IMG/VR virus record: IMGVR_UViG_3300017917_001949
Location: 1 to 29,903 of that record
DNA from: a virus
Strand: one strand, 5' to 3'
Length of the DNA stretch: 29,903 nt
In this document: one piece after another, positions 1 through 8,576 of the stretch
Position numbering within the stretch: the stretch's first letter is position 1
How the letters are laid out: the number at the start of each line of letters is the position of its first letter
Notes under the pieces: model-generated
What the model was told of the DNA's origin: nothing
Databases searched by the model: none
The model's input: the letters and a program-made list of their open reading frames with translations, nothing else
Made by a program: the position numbers and the translations under genes

Positions 1-96
1 TAAGTCATCCCATTTTTTGATGGTATCTTCTTTGATAACACGAAGGTGCTTAAGACCGATGTTACCAACCATACCTGATTCTAATAATGCTCCCAT
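1..96 (-). CDS. Probable major capsid protein, N-terminal 32 codons (partial)
   Basis: An open reading frame starts with ATG at 96 (minus strand) and runs off the left edge without a stop; it begins MGALLESGMVGNIG. The fragment is too short to recognise by motif. The call rests on synteny: in T4-like phages the order is portal, prohead protease, scaffold, major capsid protein, and this frame directly follows the scaffold-like gene on the same strand after a 33-base gap. If right, it would form the hexameric shell and be processed by the prohead protease encoded upstream. It could be another head gene. Confidence 0.6.
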   Translation of the reverse strand, partial: MGALLESGMVGNIGLKHLRVIKEDTIKKWDDL

Positions 97-129
97 TTTA
101 GTATTTTTTTTGGTTTTTTATTTTTATGT

Positions 130-1308
130 TTATTTTATTTTTGTCATCAAATCTTTCATTCTTCTAAATTGAGGATTTTCATAAGCCTTAGACTCAGATA
201 AAACTTCGGTAGAAGAAGAACTACTTGGTGCTGACGTGATTTTTTCAACCACTGATTCTGAAATTGGTTTTTTAACTTCAAACTCAGATTTTAATGTACT
301 ATACAAGTTCTTAGATTCTTTCAAGGTTGAAATTGAATCGAATCTCTTTAAGATGTTTAACTTTTCTTGTTTGGTAGTTGAATGCTCAGTGAATAAACGT
401 GTAGCGTATGCTAAGTTTGCATTGAACACAGCAACTTCGTTAAGTTTCTCTTTGAACAATACAAGGGCCTTTTTGTATTCAGCGTTTTGTTTTTTCAAGG
501 TTTCAACTTCTTCGTTGATTGCACCTGCCGCAAATACTTTTTTACCTTTGATACCTGTTCTGTCCGCTCCGGCTTTGTCACCATGTGCATTCCACTTAGT
601 TCTAGCAGCTTCGTCAACATCACCTTCTTTAGGTTCGTCAAAGTTTTCTTCAGATACTTCCTCTTCAGAAGATTCTTCTCCTTCTTCGTCACCCATTGGT
701 TCGTCAAGTTCGATTTCGTAAACCACTTCTTCATCATCGGCCATTTCAGAAGATTCCTCTTCGTTCATGTCAAATGATTCTTCTTCAGTTTCGTCTTCTA
801 ACTTGATGATGTATTCGTCATCACCATCAGATAGTTCAATGTGATTCTCATCTTTCTTAACGATGATACCATCTTCAGGACTCATTGCTTTGAAAACTTT
901 TAATACTTCGTCTTCGTCTGCATCAGTCATGTCAACAACATCTTCTTCCTCTTCACCTTCAGAATCCATATCCATACCCATATCAGGCATTTCCATATCA
1001 TCTTCAGAATCCATTGAATCAATGTCTTTAGATAGTTCTTCATCGTCAGATGATTCTTCACCTGACTCATCATTATCGAGGCCCTCTTCGTCATCTCCAG
1101 CTTCAGCTGGTACATCATCTTGCGGCTCTTCTTCAGAATCGGGTTGTTCATTAACAACCTCTTCCTCTTCTTCCATAGATTCTTTTAGCAAATCATTTAG
1201 TTCTTGTTTCATGGTAGAAGCAAGTATACCCTTTGCATTTGCTTTCACTGCCTCTTCAAGTGTCTGTACTTGAAGTAACGCTTGTTCTAGGATAGATTTT
1301 TCGCTCAT
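130..1308 (-). CDS. Prohead core scaffold-like protein (T4 gp22 position)
   Basis: 392 aa. Residues about 1-45 are helical, followed by an extremely acidic middle (about 45-225) made largely of Glu, Asp and Ser. A basic patch follows, then a heptad-rich helical segment (about 265-345: VETLKKQNAEYKKALVLFKE and onward) and a short Ser-rich linker with a basic tail ending MKDLMTKIK. Acidic, helical proteins between the protease and the capsid gene are the internal scaffolding core of T4-like proheads, degraded during maturation. Position supports this: 80 bases after the protease gene and just before the presumed capsid start. The acidic stretch makes long Ser-rich frames on the opposite strand, which I regard as artefacts. 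The role is inferred from position and composition. Confidence 0.75.
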   Translation of the reverse strand: MSEKSILEQALLQVQTLEEAVKANAKGILASTMKQELNDLLKESMEEEEEVVNEQPDSEEEPQDDVPAEAGDDEEGLDNDESGEESSDDEELSKDIDSMDSEDDMEMPDMGMDMDSEGEEEEDVVDMTDADEDEVLKVFKAMSPEDGIIVKKDENHIELSDGDDEYIIKLEDETEEESFDMNEEESSEMADDEEVVYEIELDEPMGDEEGEESSEEEVSEENFDEPKEGDVDEAARTKWNAHGDKAGADRTGIKGKKVFAAGAINEEVETLKKQNAEYKKALVLFKEKLNEVAVFNANLAYATRLFTEHSTTKQEKLNILKRFDSISTLKESKNLYSTLKSEFEVKKPISESVVEKITSAPSSSSSTEVLSESKAYENPQFRRMKDLMTKIK

Positions 1309-1388
1309 TTTAAAAAATTAGTTTCTTATAAATATTATGATTATGTAAAAAAGTACTTTTTACGGTATTATAATCTTAAATAAATTGG

Positions 1389-2072
1389 TTATTTAGATAA
1401 AAAACTATCCAACTTACTCATTAGATTTTTCATTTTGTCCACCTGCACGGGTGTCTCTTGGATAGATTCTTGGTAGTTATCTCTCTCACTTGGGTCCTTA
1501 AATACATAAGCACCGGGAGTGGATGGGGACGATACTAAATCGTAACATACAAGTTCAAAGTCTTCCTGTACTATATTCTGACCTTTAACATTTTTCAAGG
1601 AACCAACACCTCTTGACGATATACCCAACGTTGCCCCGTTCATAAGTAACATCGCAGCTTGGTCACCTTTAGTACTAACAATACCCATCTTCTTCCAACC
1701 TGGAGAAGTGAATAATTTTATTTTACCCATTAGGATTTTACCATCCCACCAAGTTTCAAGAATAGAGTGGGATACTCGGTCTAAATCAATAAGAGATGAT
1801 GATGGGTGATTAAGTTCGTTTAATGCTCCACCCTTTTTAATTAAAGTTTGATATTTTTCGTTCTCTCTTTTAAGTAACATTTCGGGATATATTCTACCAT
1901 TCTTATTAGGGGTATCATATTTCTGTAAAACGGCATAAAGAATTATATCCTGAGAGAAATCTGTTTCCTTCATCTCGGATATAATTCTTTGATTATCTAT
2001 TGGAGAAACGTGACCGGCGTCGTATTCGATTAATATTCCTTTTCCGGTTTCATTAGGTCCGAGTATTTTCAT
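1389..2072 (-). CDS. Prohead core protease (T4 gp21-like, family S77)
   Basis: 227 aa, close to T4 gp21 (212 aa). It should cut scaffold and capsid proteins inside the prohead. Visible signatures are NELNHPSS around residue 85-92, with the probable catalytic His89; GISSRGVGS at 150-158, with the probable nucleophile Ser152 or Ser153; and DLVSSPSTPGA near 178, typical of this fold. The N-terminal YAVLQKYDTPNKNGRIYP segment also matches the family. The C-terminal tail (about 195-227) is polar and helical, as expected for a propeptide removed on activation. It lies between an unknown gene and the scaffold gene, all on the minus strand. Family assignment is firm; the exact serine is a judgement. 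Confidence 0.9.
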   Translation of the reverse strand: MKILGPNETGKGILIEYDAGHVSPIDNQRIISEMKETDFSQDIILYAVLQKYDTPNKNGRIYPEMLLKRENEKYQTLIKKGGALNELNHPSSSLIDLDRVSHSILETWWDGKILMGKIKLFTSPGWKKMGIVSTKGDQAAMLLMNGATLGISSRGVGSLKNVKGQNIVQEDFELVCYDLVSSPSTPGAYVFKDPSERDNYQESIQETPVQVDKMKNLMSKLDSFLSK

Positions 2073-2106
2073 TTATCTTTTTCATAATAAATACCCCGTT
2101 CCTACA

Positions 2107-2532
2107 TTAATTCTTTGTTTCGCTGAAATTAAAAAGAGTTTCGTCGGTTAAAACATTATCAATTAGTCTTTCAGATAAGTCCGTAACTATTTGTTTTATT
2201 TCTTTTGACCTTACATCAAAATACTTCTCAACGTACAAAGTAATCTCTAAATCCATAAATGACCGTTTATTGGTTTTAATACCGCTGGTCTTTATGTCTA
2301 AGTCTACAATTGATTGTGGTTTAAAATATTCACAGTTTAAATTGTAGATATTTTCTTTTATTTGTCTTCTTGTTTTGGAAATCAATCTATCGAAGTCACA
2401 ATCCTCTGTATCGGGTTGTGTCCATGAGTTTAGTTGGATATAGATTGTCTTTAGGTCTTTGTAATCAACTGTACCGTATCCTATTTTAACATTGTTGTGG
2501 ACACCAATTGAAATAAATTTGCCTCTTTTCAT
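2107..2532 (-). CDS. Conserved phage protein of unknown function
   Basis: 141 aa, mixed alpha/beta by appearance, with no signal peptide or membrane segment. It opens with MKRGKFISIGVHNNVKIGYG and has several basic stretches (KTRRQIKE). I do not recognise a family. It lies between the coiled-coil gene after the portal and the prohead protease, so a head-assembly role is possible but not shown. It is preceded by a good minus-strand promoter (TTTG at 2600-2597, TATATTTT at 2578-2571), which may make it the first gene of a protease-scaffold-capsid unit. The ATG at 2532 has no Shine-Dalgarno sequence. Confidence 0.75.
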   Translation of the reverse strand: MKRGKFISIGVHNNVKIGYGTVDYKDLKTIYIQLNSWTQPDTEDCDFDRLISKTRRQIKENIYNLNCEYFKPQSIVDLDIKTSGIKTNKRSFMDLEITLYVEKYFDVRSKEIKQIVTDLSERLIDNVLTDETLFNFSETKN

Positions 2533-2570
2533 TTAATATTATCATACTTAGTTATTTTATGGTGTATTTA

Positions 2571-2600
2571 AAATATACAAAAAAAAGTCAAGAAATCAAA
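2571..2600 (-). promoter_or_regulatory. Bacteroidota-type promoter for the protease-scaffold-capsid unit
   Basis: Read on the minus strand: TTTG (2600-2597), an 18-base spacer, then TATATTTT (2578-2571). This is one base from the Bacteroidota sigma-A consensus TTTG-N(about 19)-TAnnTTTG. It lies 39 bases before the start of the 141-aa gene. Confidence 0.55.
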
Positions 2601-2629
2601 ATAATTTCATTATAATTGTAAAAAAGAAT

Positions 2630-2821
2630 ATGATAATCATCAACGTATCAAAAGAAAAAAACCTTGAAGTGGCACTTAAAAAGTACAAATTCAAGGTTCA
2701 GAAAACTAAACAAACTGAACAACTAAGAGAGAGACAACAATTTGTGAAACCTTCAGTTGTTAAAAGAAGTGAGAAGTTAAAGGCAATTTACAAACAGAGT
2801 AAGAACAATCCCGAGGATTAA
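2630..2821 (+). CDS. rpsU: Phage-encoded ribosomal protein bS21 homologue
   Basis: 63 aa, the normal length of Bacteroidota S21. The hallmark features are present: N-terminal IIINVSKEKNLEVALKKYKF (the beta strand and helix motif 'E.ld.ALkryKr'), then KTKQTEQLRERQQFVKPS and VVKRSEKLKAI, matching the 'lR.R..f.KPS..Kr' core of Bacteroidota S21. It is basic, as expected for an RNA-binding 30S protein. It is the only plus-strand gene inside a minus-strand head module, and its stop overlaps the convergent neighbour's stop by 4 bases. A weak TATAATTG at 2611 may be its -7 element; there is no Shine-Dalgarno. In Bacteroidota, bS21 helps hold the 16S anti-Shine-Dalgarno in an occluded state, so a phage copy could alter which mRNAs the ribosome starts on. 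That consequence is inferred. Confidence 0.87.
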   Translation: MIIINVSKEKNLEVALKKYKFKVQKTKQTEQLRERQQFVKPSVVKRSEKLKAIYKQSKNNPED

Positions 2822-3549
2822 TCCAAGTTATTCTTCAATTCTGTTAGTCTATAATAGTTGTATTTTGACGCTACTGATTCATTAACATCGTTTTTAACGT
2901 TAGTTAGTTTATCACGTAGTTCACTGTCTGATTCGGTCAAAAGAGAGTCAATCTTAGTGTTGATACTTTCTTTCAATGTTTCCATTTCAGATTTTAATTC
3001 CGTTTCATTCATAGAAACGATTTTCTTAAACATATCCTTTTGGTCATCGTTCATAAAATCAACAAACTTAGTGTTGAAGTTATTTACCAAAACCGCATTT
3101 AATAACGATTGGTTATCGGTATGGGTTGATTCTGACACTTGAGACGATTTCTTTTTAGTAAGATGAGAAATTAGTCTTTGTTTAGACTCAACTTTCTTCT
3201 CAACATTTAAAAGAGTGTTCTCCTCAGAAATGATATCTAAACATTCATAGATTTCATTTTTTTCAACTGACACATCACCCAAAACTTTATTCAAAGATTT
3301 GCATGATTCTTTAATCAATTTAGATTTTTCAATCAACAATGATTCGATTTGTTCAACGAACAACTTGGCAGTATCGATACTTGAGATGTGTTTATTTTCA
3401 ATATCTTCATAGAACAAGTACATTTCTGACAAGTTCTTATCTGATTTAATTTGTTTCAATAATTCCTTTACATCTGATTTTTTATCAGAAGTGTAAGATT
3501 CTGTTAACTTGTTTAACAGTTTTGATTTTACATTACCAAAGTTTGACAT
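2818..3549 (-). CDS. Coiled-coil protein between portal and protease, unknown role
   Basis: 243 aa, almost wholly helical by appearance and rich in Lys, Glu, Ser and Asn, with long heptad-like stretches (about 60-140 and 170-230, for example NETELKSEMETLKESINTK). No signal peptide, membrane segment or catalytic motif is visible. It starts 2 bases after the portal stop, so it is translationally linked to the portal gene. In T4 this interval holds small prohead-core genes 67 and 68; this protein could be a core or chaperone equivalent, but I see no sequence match. The last four bases overlap the convergent S21 gene. Confidence 0.75.
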   Translation of the reverse strand: MSNFGNVKSKLLNKLTESYTSDKKSDVKELLKQIKSDKNLSEMYLFYEDIENKHISSIDTAKLFVEQIESLLIEKSKLIKESCKSLNKVLGDVSVEKNEIYECLDIISEENTLLNVEKKVESKQRLISHLTKKKSSQVSESTHTDNQSLLNAVLVNNFNTKFVDFMNDDQKDMFKKIVSMNETELKSEMETLKESINTKIDSLLTESDSELRDKLTNVKNDVNESVASKYNYYRLTELKNNLD

Positions 3550-3551
3550 TC

Positions 3552-5369
3552 TTATTGTTCGTTTAGTATATCTTTTAATTTATTTTCTATTTCATAAATA
3601 TTCTGTTGGGCCTTATTCATATCGAATAAGTCGTTAAACTCTTCACTATCTCCCAACATTCCCAATATTTTACGTTTTTTTGATGATTCCGCTAAGGGTT
3701 CTGCTCCACCTGCCGGAGGTGCCTCAGGTGCGGGAGTCTCCGCTCCTCCACCCATATCCATTCCACCCGGTTCTCCACCACCTGCCGGTGCTTCGCCACC
3801 TTGTTCTCTTTCTTCTTCAGGAACGCCATACTTAGAATCCACTTCATCAAATACACCTGAACGTTTAATGACATTCTGAGTATTTGTTAACTCAAATCCC
3901 ATCGCTCTTTCAAGACGTTGTTGTTGTAAATCAAGTATAACCTCACTATCACTCATACCAAGAATATTTTTCTTAGCCCATGTGTGTGATACAGGTAGAA
4001 TACCAACTTGTGATTGGTCAGAAGTCGCATCTTTATAAAGGGTGATTTTTTCTTTCCATTGTTCAATACGTAATAAGTCTGATTGTGCAGAAGGGTTAGT
4101 TAATGATAATGTGAAATTATCTAACTCATCCTCCAATCCAAGAAGATACAAATGCATAAGTGCAATTTTGTTCAATTCTTGAATCATAGACTTTTGAATT
4201 CTATTGATAGTTCTGGCGAAACGAATATCCATTAACGCTAGTGTTTTACCATCACCAACAACTTCTTCAAAACCTAAGAACGCCTTAGGTATACGAAGTG
4301 CCGCCAACATTTTCTTTTGAATGTATTCAATATCGGCAATTTCACCTAAGTTTTGTGCTCCTGGTAAAGTCTCAATAGGATTGGTTTGTGCTGGGTCACG
4401 TACAGGAATGAAATAATCTTGGTCAACAGCCATTTGGTTATATCTCATATCCACTTGACCGTTTCTGCTATCAACTATTTGGTCTCTTTTAAATTTATTC
4501 GCAACACGTTGTACATACGCTTCGATATCTTTATCGTCCATGTTACCAACGAATACTTTGAATACACGTCTTTCAGGTGCTCTTGTTGTTCTGTAAATCA
4601 ACATCGCATCTTCGGCAAGAAGTAATTGTTTCCAAATTCTTCTAATCTTATCCAACATTGATGTACCATATGGTAACTTTCTATCGTCACCTAATAATCT
4701 GAAGTGAGCGATTTCCCATGCTTGGAATTCCAAATCTTTATTTTTCCATTGGAACCTTAATTCCCTTGATGGAGTTTTTACATCTTGTTGATTAGGTGTC
4801 TTAGAAGATGCTCCTTCTATTCTTTCAATTTCAATATTTGGTAATTGTTGACATCCAACAATACCTTTTTCTGGGTCAATTTTTAAATAAACAAAGTCAT
4901 CCCCATACTTACATACCCCTCTAGCCCACATTTGTAGGTTTGTGTTCAAATCTAAACGATTAATGAACAGGTCCTCAAGTATTGTTTTAATTCTTGTGGA
5001 TTCTGAGAATATAGTGAGGATTTCACCTTTCTCAGATAATGTTGTAGACTCTTCTGCATAGATATCTAATGCCGCAGAAATCTCAGGAGTAAACTCCATC
5101 GATTCATAATCATAATATGCGGAAATTCTATTTGGTTCGTAGTAAACCGATTGGTTATATAGTGATTGTTCAAGTTTTGTCCACTTGTCGGCAACGTATT
5201 GACTCTGTTGAGCCTGTAACATCGCCCTTTCGTATTCTTCCCTACTATTGGTTTTAAGTATTTCTTCTCTTGAGAAATTAAATGACGGTGTATCCTCAGG
5301 TTTTACTTGTCCCGGGAAACCAAACATCTTGGTTAATCTCTGAAATACAGTTATGTTATTATCTGCCAT
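3552..5369 (-). CDS. Portal vertex protein (T4 gp20-like)
   Basis: 605 aa (T4 gp20 is 524). It forms the dodecameric ring through which DNA is packaged. Family features include MEFTPEISAALDIYAEESTT (about 90-110), the portal 'p.i..ald.ya.E' segment; YGDDFVYLKID in the wing region; MLDKIRRIWKQLLLAEDAMLIYR in the stem helices; and FIPVRDP followed by IEYIQKKMLAALRIPKAFLG and a GKTLALMDIRFARTI stretch. The C-terminus carries a Gly/Pro/Ala-rich linker (about 520-560) and a helical tail, making it longer than T4's. It follows TerL by 57 bases and precedes the coiled-coil gene by 2. Confidence 0.92.
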   Translation of the reverse strand: MADNNITVFQRLTKMFGFPGQVKPEDTPSFNFSREEILKTNSREEYERAMLQAQQSQYVADKWTKLEQSLYNQSVYYEPNRISAYYDYESMEFTPEISAALDIYAEESTTLSEKGEILTIFSESTRIKTILEDLFINRLDLNTNLQMWARGVCKYGDDFVYLKIDPEKGIVGCQQLPNIEIERIEGASSKTPNQQDVKTPSRELRFQWKNKDLEFQAWEIAHFRLLGDDRKLPYGTSMLDKIRRIWKQLLLAEDAMLIYRTTRAPERRVFKVFVGNMDDKDIEAYVQRVANKFKRDQIVDSRNGQVDMRYNQMAVDQDYFIPVRDPAQTNPIETLPGAQNLGEIADIEYIQKKMLAALRIPKAFLGFEEVVGDGKTLALMDIRFARTINRIQKSMIQELNKIALMHLYLLGLEDELDNFTLSLTNPSAQSDLLRIEQWKEKITLYKDATSDQSQVGILPVSHTWAKKNILGMSDSEVILDLQQQRLERAMGFELTNTQNVIKRSGVFDEVDSKYGVPEEEREQGGEAPAGGGEPGGMDMGGGAETPAPEAPPAGGAEPLAESSKKRKILGMLGDSEEFNDLFDMNKAQQNIYEIENKLKDILNEQ

Positions 5370-5407
5370 GTATATAAATAGTTTTCTTTACAATATAAAT
5401 AATTTTA

Positions 5408-5434
5408 GGGGGATAATAAAGTCGTATTATCTCC
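5408..5434 (-). other. Stem-loop over the terL stop codon
   Basis: On the minus strand GGAGATAATA and TATTATCCCC form an approximately 10-pair stem (one G-T pair) around a CGACTT loop, overlapping the terL stop at 5429-5427. There is no T-run after it, so it is more likely a processing or mRNA-stability element between terL and the portal gene than a terminator. Confidence 0.4.
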
Positions 5435-7196
5435 TTTTGGGGAATAACCATGAATATTCCCTGTAATGGTCCTTAGTTGCGTGACCCTGTAACTGTTGAA
5501 TTCCGTTTACGTCAGTACCCATCGAACCTATTTGGTCAAATGCGGTTCCATATGAATAGAAAGACTTATTTGGTTCATATGTTCTTTCAGATACTGTCCA
5601 TGACTCCAACATCGCCTTATTTGCGTTCTCGTTTTTTTCTAATTGACTAAAACACATATCAGCGGCGTAAAGCGCCATCGACATACTCATAATTGCATCA
5701 TCATGAGCCCCTTTCATGTGGTCAGGTCTACCGTTGATGTAAACAAACGTGTTTAATTCGTTTACTAATCTACTTGACCTAACTTGGAATCCTTTTCTTA
5801 ATTGTTCTTCAAACGCCGCAACAATCTGAGTTCTTTTATTATTGAAGTTCAATCCGGGAATTTTATCCATCGCCTTAGAATTATATTCCCAAATATTCTT
5901 AGTATTAACACCATCAATATAAAGGTTCTTATAATTCATCTCCTGTAATTTTCTGGATGTTGCCACACCCATACCACCGGTGATATCAATCACAATAAAC
6001 GCCTCATATAATATTCCCCACTTGTATGCAACTGATGCCAAATCGTCGGGTGGAATCTTACCAATATATTCCGCAACTTGTTCTCTTTCATCAAAGTCGA
6101 TTATGTTGATTGATGAAAAGTCTTCACTGTCTCCTCTACTCACATCGACACCCATAATGTATCTATGTCCTTGAATAGGTTCTTTCCATTGCCAAAAGGT
6201 ACCTTGCATGTACTTTTCTTTTGGGGTACGTAACATATTCTTAGTGATATTATCTTGTACTTCACCCGGAATTACACCATCACCCGAACCTAAGAAGTCA
6301 CACTCTAACTCTTGTGCAATCTTACGTCTATCGTATTTGAATTTTTTTGACATTGATTCAAACCATGAAGAGAAAGGTTTGTAACCCTGTTCTTCAAGTT
6401 CAGTGTATTTTTCAATATCAAAGTCGTATAGTACCACCTCGTTATCGTCATATTGTTCTCTATTCAACATGTAATGACATATGTCACTACATTTAACCCA
6501 ACGTAAGTCCTTAGTGTAACGAGGGTCTTTAAACCATCTTAAATCGGTTATATGGAAGTCGTTGATACCACGTATCGCTTGGTCATAAACACCATAGTAA
6601 ATTGGGTCGTAACCATTCGGAGTGGAAACAAGAATAATCTTACCACCCGTAGATAGTGATGCCATAGATGCCGCCCAAAAATCCTCACCGGCTTCGATAT
6701 ATGCGGCCTCGTCAAAAACAAGTATCGTAGGGGTATAACCACGTAACGCATCCGCAGATGTCGCAACCGCCTTAACCTCACACCCATTGTTTAATTTAAA
6801 TCTACTTTCAGAGTTTTTATCAGGTGAGAACCCTACGTTAATCCAATCCGGCCATTGTTCCAAAAAGTGACGAACCTTATTCGCCATCTCCACTGCAGTA
6901 TCTTTTTTGTTCGCAATCAATAACACCCTTTCAGGGTTATCGGGTTTTGCTAATTGTAATTTTCTGGAAATCCACGCTGCGGTTACAGTGGTAACACCGG
7001 CCTGTCTATATTTCCTCGTAATATTTTCGTTGTATATCTCGTAATCCTTGATTAATTGGATTTGGTCAGGGAATAACTCTAACGGAACATATTTCTTTTG
7101 CGTATTGTCATATGTTGTTAAGTAAGTTCTTAACGCATATGGAGCATCCTTCATTATACGAGCATACTCTTTTAATTGCTCTATCTTATTATTCAT
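5427..7196 (-). CDS. terL: Terminase large subunit (packaging ATPase and nuclease)
   Basis: 589 aa, near T4 gp17 (610). N-terminal ATPase: RKYRQAGVTT at 61-70 in the Walker A place, ILVFDEAAYIE at 158-168 (Walker B with catalytic Glu163), and IILVSTPNG at 187-195 (motif III). C-terminal RNase-H-like nuclease: YIMGVDVSRGDSEDF with Asp351, IVIDITGG with Asp404, and HDDAIMSMSMAL with Asp499/Asp500, the usual acidic triad. The Walker A segment lacks the usual lysine next to the threonines; R61, K62 or R64 at its front may substitute, as in other deviant terminases. Together with the portal gene downstream it forms the packaging unit. Confidence 0.95.
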   Translation of the reverse strand: MNNKIEQLKEYARIMKDAPYALRTYLTTYDNTQKKYVPLELFPDQIQLIKDYEIYNENITRKYRQAGVTTVTAAWISRKLQLAKPDNPERVLLIANKKDTAVEMANKVRHFLEQWPDWINVGFSPDKNSESRFKLNNGCEVKAVATSADALRGYTPTILVFDEAAYIEAGEDFWAASMASLSTGGKIILVSTPNGYDPIYYGVYDQAIRGINDFHITDLRWFKDPRYTKDLRWVKCSDICHYMLNREQYDDNEVVLYDFDIEKYTELEEQGYKPFSSWFESMSKKFKYDRRKIAQELECDFLGSGDGVIPGEVQDNITKNMLRTPKEKYMQGTFWQWKEPIQGHRYIMGVDVSRGDSEDFSSINIIDFDEREQVAEYIGKIPPDDLASVAYKWGILYEAFIVIDITGGMGVATSRKLQEMNYKNLYIDGVNTKNIWEYNSKAMDKIPGLNFNNKRTQIVAAFEEQLRKGFQVRSSRLVNELNTFVYINGRPDHMKGAHDDAIMSMSMALYAADMCFSQLEKNENANKAMLESWTVSERTYEPNKSFYSYGTAFDQIGSMGTDVNGIQQLQGHATKDHYREYSWLFPKRR

Positions 7197-7207
7197 ATAT
7201 ATAAATA

Positions 7208-7235
7208 CAAAAAAAGGAGGTTAAAAACCTCCTTT
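7208..7235 (-). terminator. Rho-independent terminator after the 445-aa gene
   Basis: On the minus strand AAAGGAGGTT pairs with AACCTCCTTT around a TTT loop (7235-7213), followed by a T-run (7215-7208). It lies directly after the stop at 7239 and 12 bases before the terL start at 7196, separating the two units. Confidence 0.8.
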
Positions 7236-7238
7236 CAA

Positions 7239-8576
7239 TTATTCGTCGTCGTCCGACATCCTTATTCCGAGACCTCCTAAGAAATCACTAAGGTCATCAT
7301 CGTCCGTTTCATCATTAATATTTTCCAAATCATCATTGAATGCTGCGATTGCTGCTTGATAATCTTGGTCTTTAAACATTTGGTCAACACCGACCATTAA
7401 TTCATTCATCAATCTCTTACCATTTTCAGAACCTGAAATAACTTCCTTCATGAATACTAAAAATTCTCTAGCCGGTAATTTGAAGATTTCAACCAACAAA
7501 TAGTTTTGTAATTCGTATTTGTTTTCATCGATTAAAATCTCATCAGGAAACTGTCTTCTAACTCTATCCCAAATTGCTGGACCTAAACGTAAATCCCACA
7601 TTTCTTTTTCTAAAGTATCTTCAGAACTTTCAACATCTGACCACGTTTCAGCATCTTCATTACCTTCTTCGTCTCTTGGTCTACCTTGAATTGCGAATAG
7701 TTCCATAACGCCCTTAATAAGTTCGTGAACCAAAATAGGGAAGTTCAATCCTCTCGCTACGATAGTTGGGGGAGTTGTATTTCTATCAACTTCTTCTTTA
7801 CCTCCGACAGAACCTTCGGCTCCACCGCCACCCATCATGGCTTTCATCGTTTCATCACTTAACTGCCAATAAAGAGTATCATTGATTGACATCAAAATAC
7901 CATACTGACCAATCAAACTTTCTGAACCGGTAATTTCTCTAATTTTATCTGCAACATAATGATACATGTAGTGACCCTTTTTGGATGCACCTTGAATCAT
8001 ATTGTTTATTAATCTTCTTTTTGCCTTTTCAATGGTCATTGTTTCCAAATCACCCATCAAATCTTGTTCGATATCTACAGGGTCAATATTTGGTTGTTGT
8101 TGTTCCATCTCTCTGTTAAAATTATCAGTATCGATTTCACCCATACCAACAATCTTAGCATCAAATTGTAATGCTCCTTCAGGGATTGACATCTCTTTCA
8201 TTACCAATTCAATTGCCAACTGTTCTAATTCCGCTCTGTGAGCTCTTTCAGTTTGTACAATTTGATTGTGTGCAGACATCATCATTTGTGCCAAAGGCAT
8301 AATACCTTGTTCACCTCTTATTGGTGCCTGTACTCCCGTGTATTCTCTAACACGACTAACAACTTGTCTATATCTTTCAGATGCAAGAAGTTCTTGGAAA
8401 TTTTTATTAGGTTCCTCACCTGTTTGTGGCATAGGTACCTTTTTCAAAGGAGTATCTCCTTGCGCTAACTTATCTTGTAATCCTTGGTAAGGTCTATCCT
8501 CACTATCAAAATCCATTGCCATCTCTGCTAAATTTTCTCGCAATAAAGATAACAAATTCTTTTTAGAAAATTCCAT
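7239..8576 (-). CDS. Conserved phage protein upstream of terL, unknown function
   Basis: 445 aa, acidic, largely helical by appearance, soluble. Notable parts are an N-terminal amphipathic helix (MEFSKKNLLSLLRENLAEM), RYRQVVSRVREYTGVQAPIR near 68-87, a Met/Gly-rich turn (MKAMMGGGGAEGS) near 255, and an Asp-rich tail ending MSDDDE. I recognise no domain. It overlaps the upstream gene by one base (TAATG-type junction) and ends in a strong terminator, so it is the last gene of a four-gene unit with the three genes to its right. A structural or assembly role is plausible from its place next to the packaging genes. Confidence 0.8.
   Translation of the reverse strand: MEFSKKNLLSLLRENLAEMAMDFDSEDRPYQGLQDKLAQGDTPLKKVPMPQTGEEPNKNFQELLASERYRQVVSRVREYTGVQAPIRGEQGIMPLAQMMMSAHNQIVQTERAHRAELEQLAIELVMKEMSIPEGALQFDAKIVGMGEIDTDNFNREMEQQQPNIDPVDIEQDLMGDLETMTIEKAKRRLINNMIQGASKKGHYMYHYVADKIREITGSESLIGQYGILMSINDTLYWQLSDETMKAMMGGGGAEGSVGGKEEVDRNTTPPTIVARGLNFPILVHELIKGVMELFAIQGRPRDEEGNEDAETWSDVESSEDTLEKEMWDLRLGPAIWDRVRRQFPDEILIDENKYELQNYLLVEIFKLPAREFLVFMKEVISGSENGKRLMNELMVGVDQMFKDQDYQAAIAAFNDDLENINDETDDDDLSDFLGGLGIRMSDDDE

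Noticed and set aside
236-1273. Long Ser-rich plus-strand frames opposite the scaffold gene
   Set aside because: They mirror the Glu/Asp-rich codons of the minus-strand scaffold gene (GAA/GAT/TCA read backwards give TTC/ATC/TGA-poor frames); no start signals and implausible protein composition.
5427-7196. Inactive terminase because of the missing Walker lysine
   Set aside because: Walker B, motif III and the nuclease acids are intact and basic residues precede the loop, as in other deviant working terminases.
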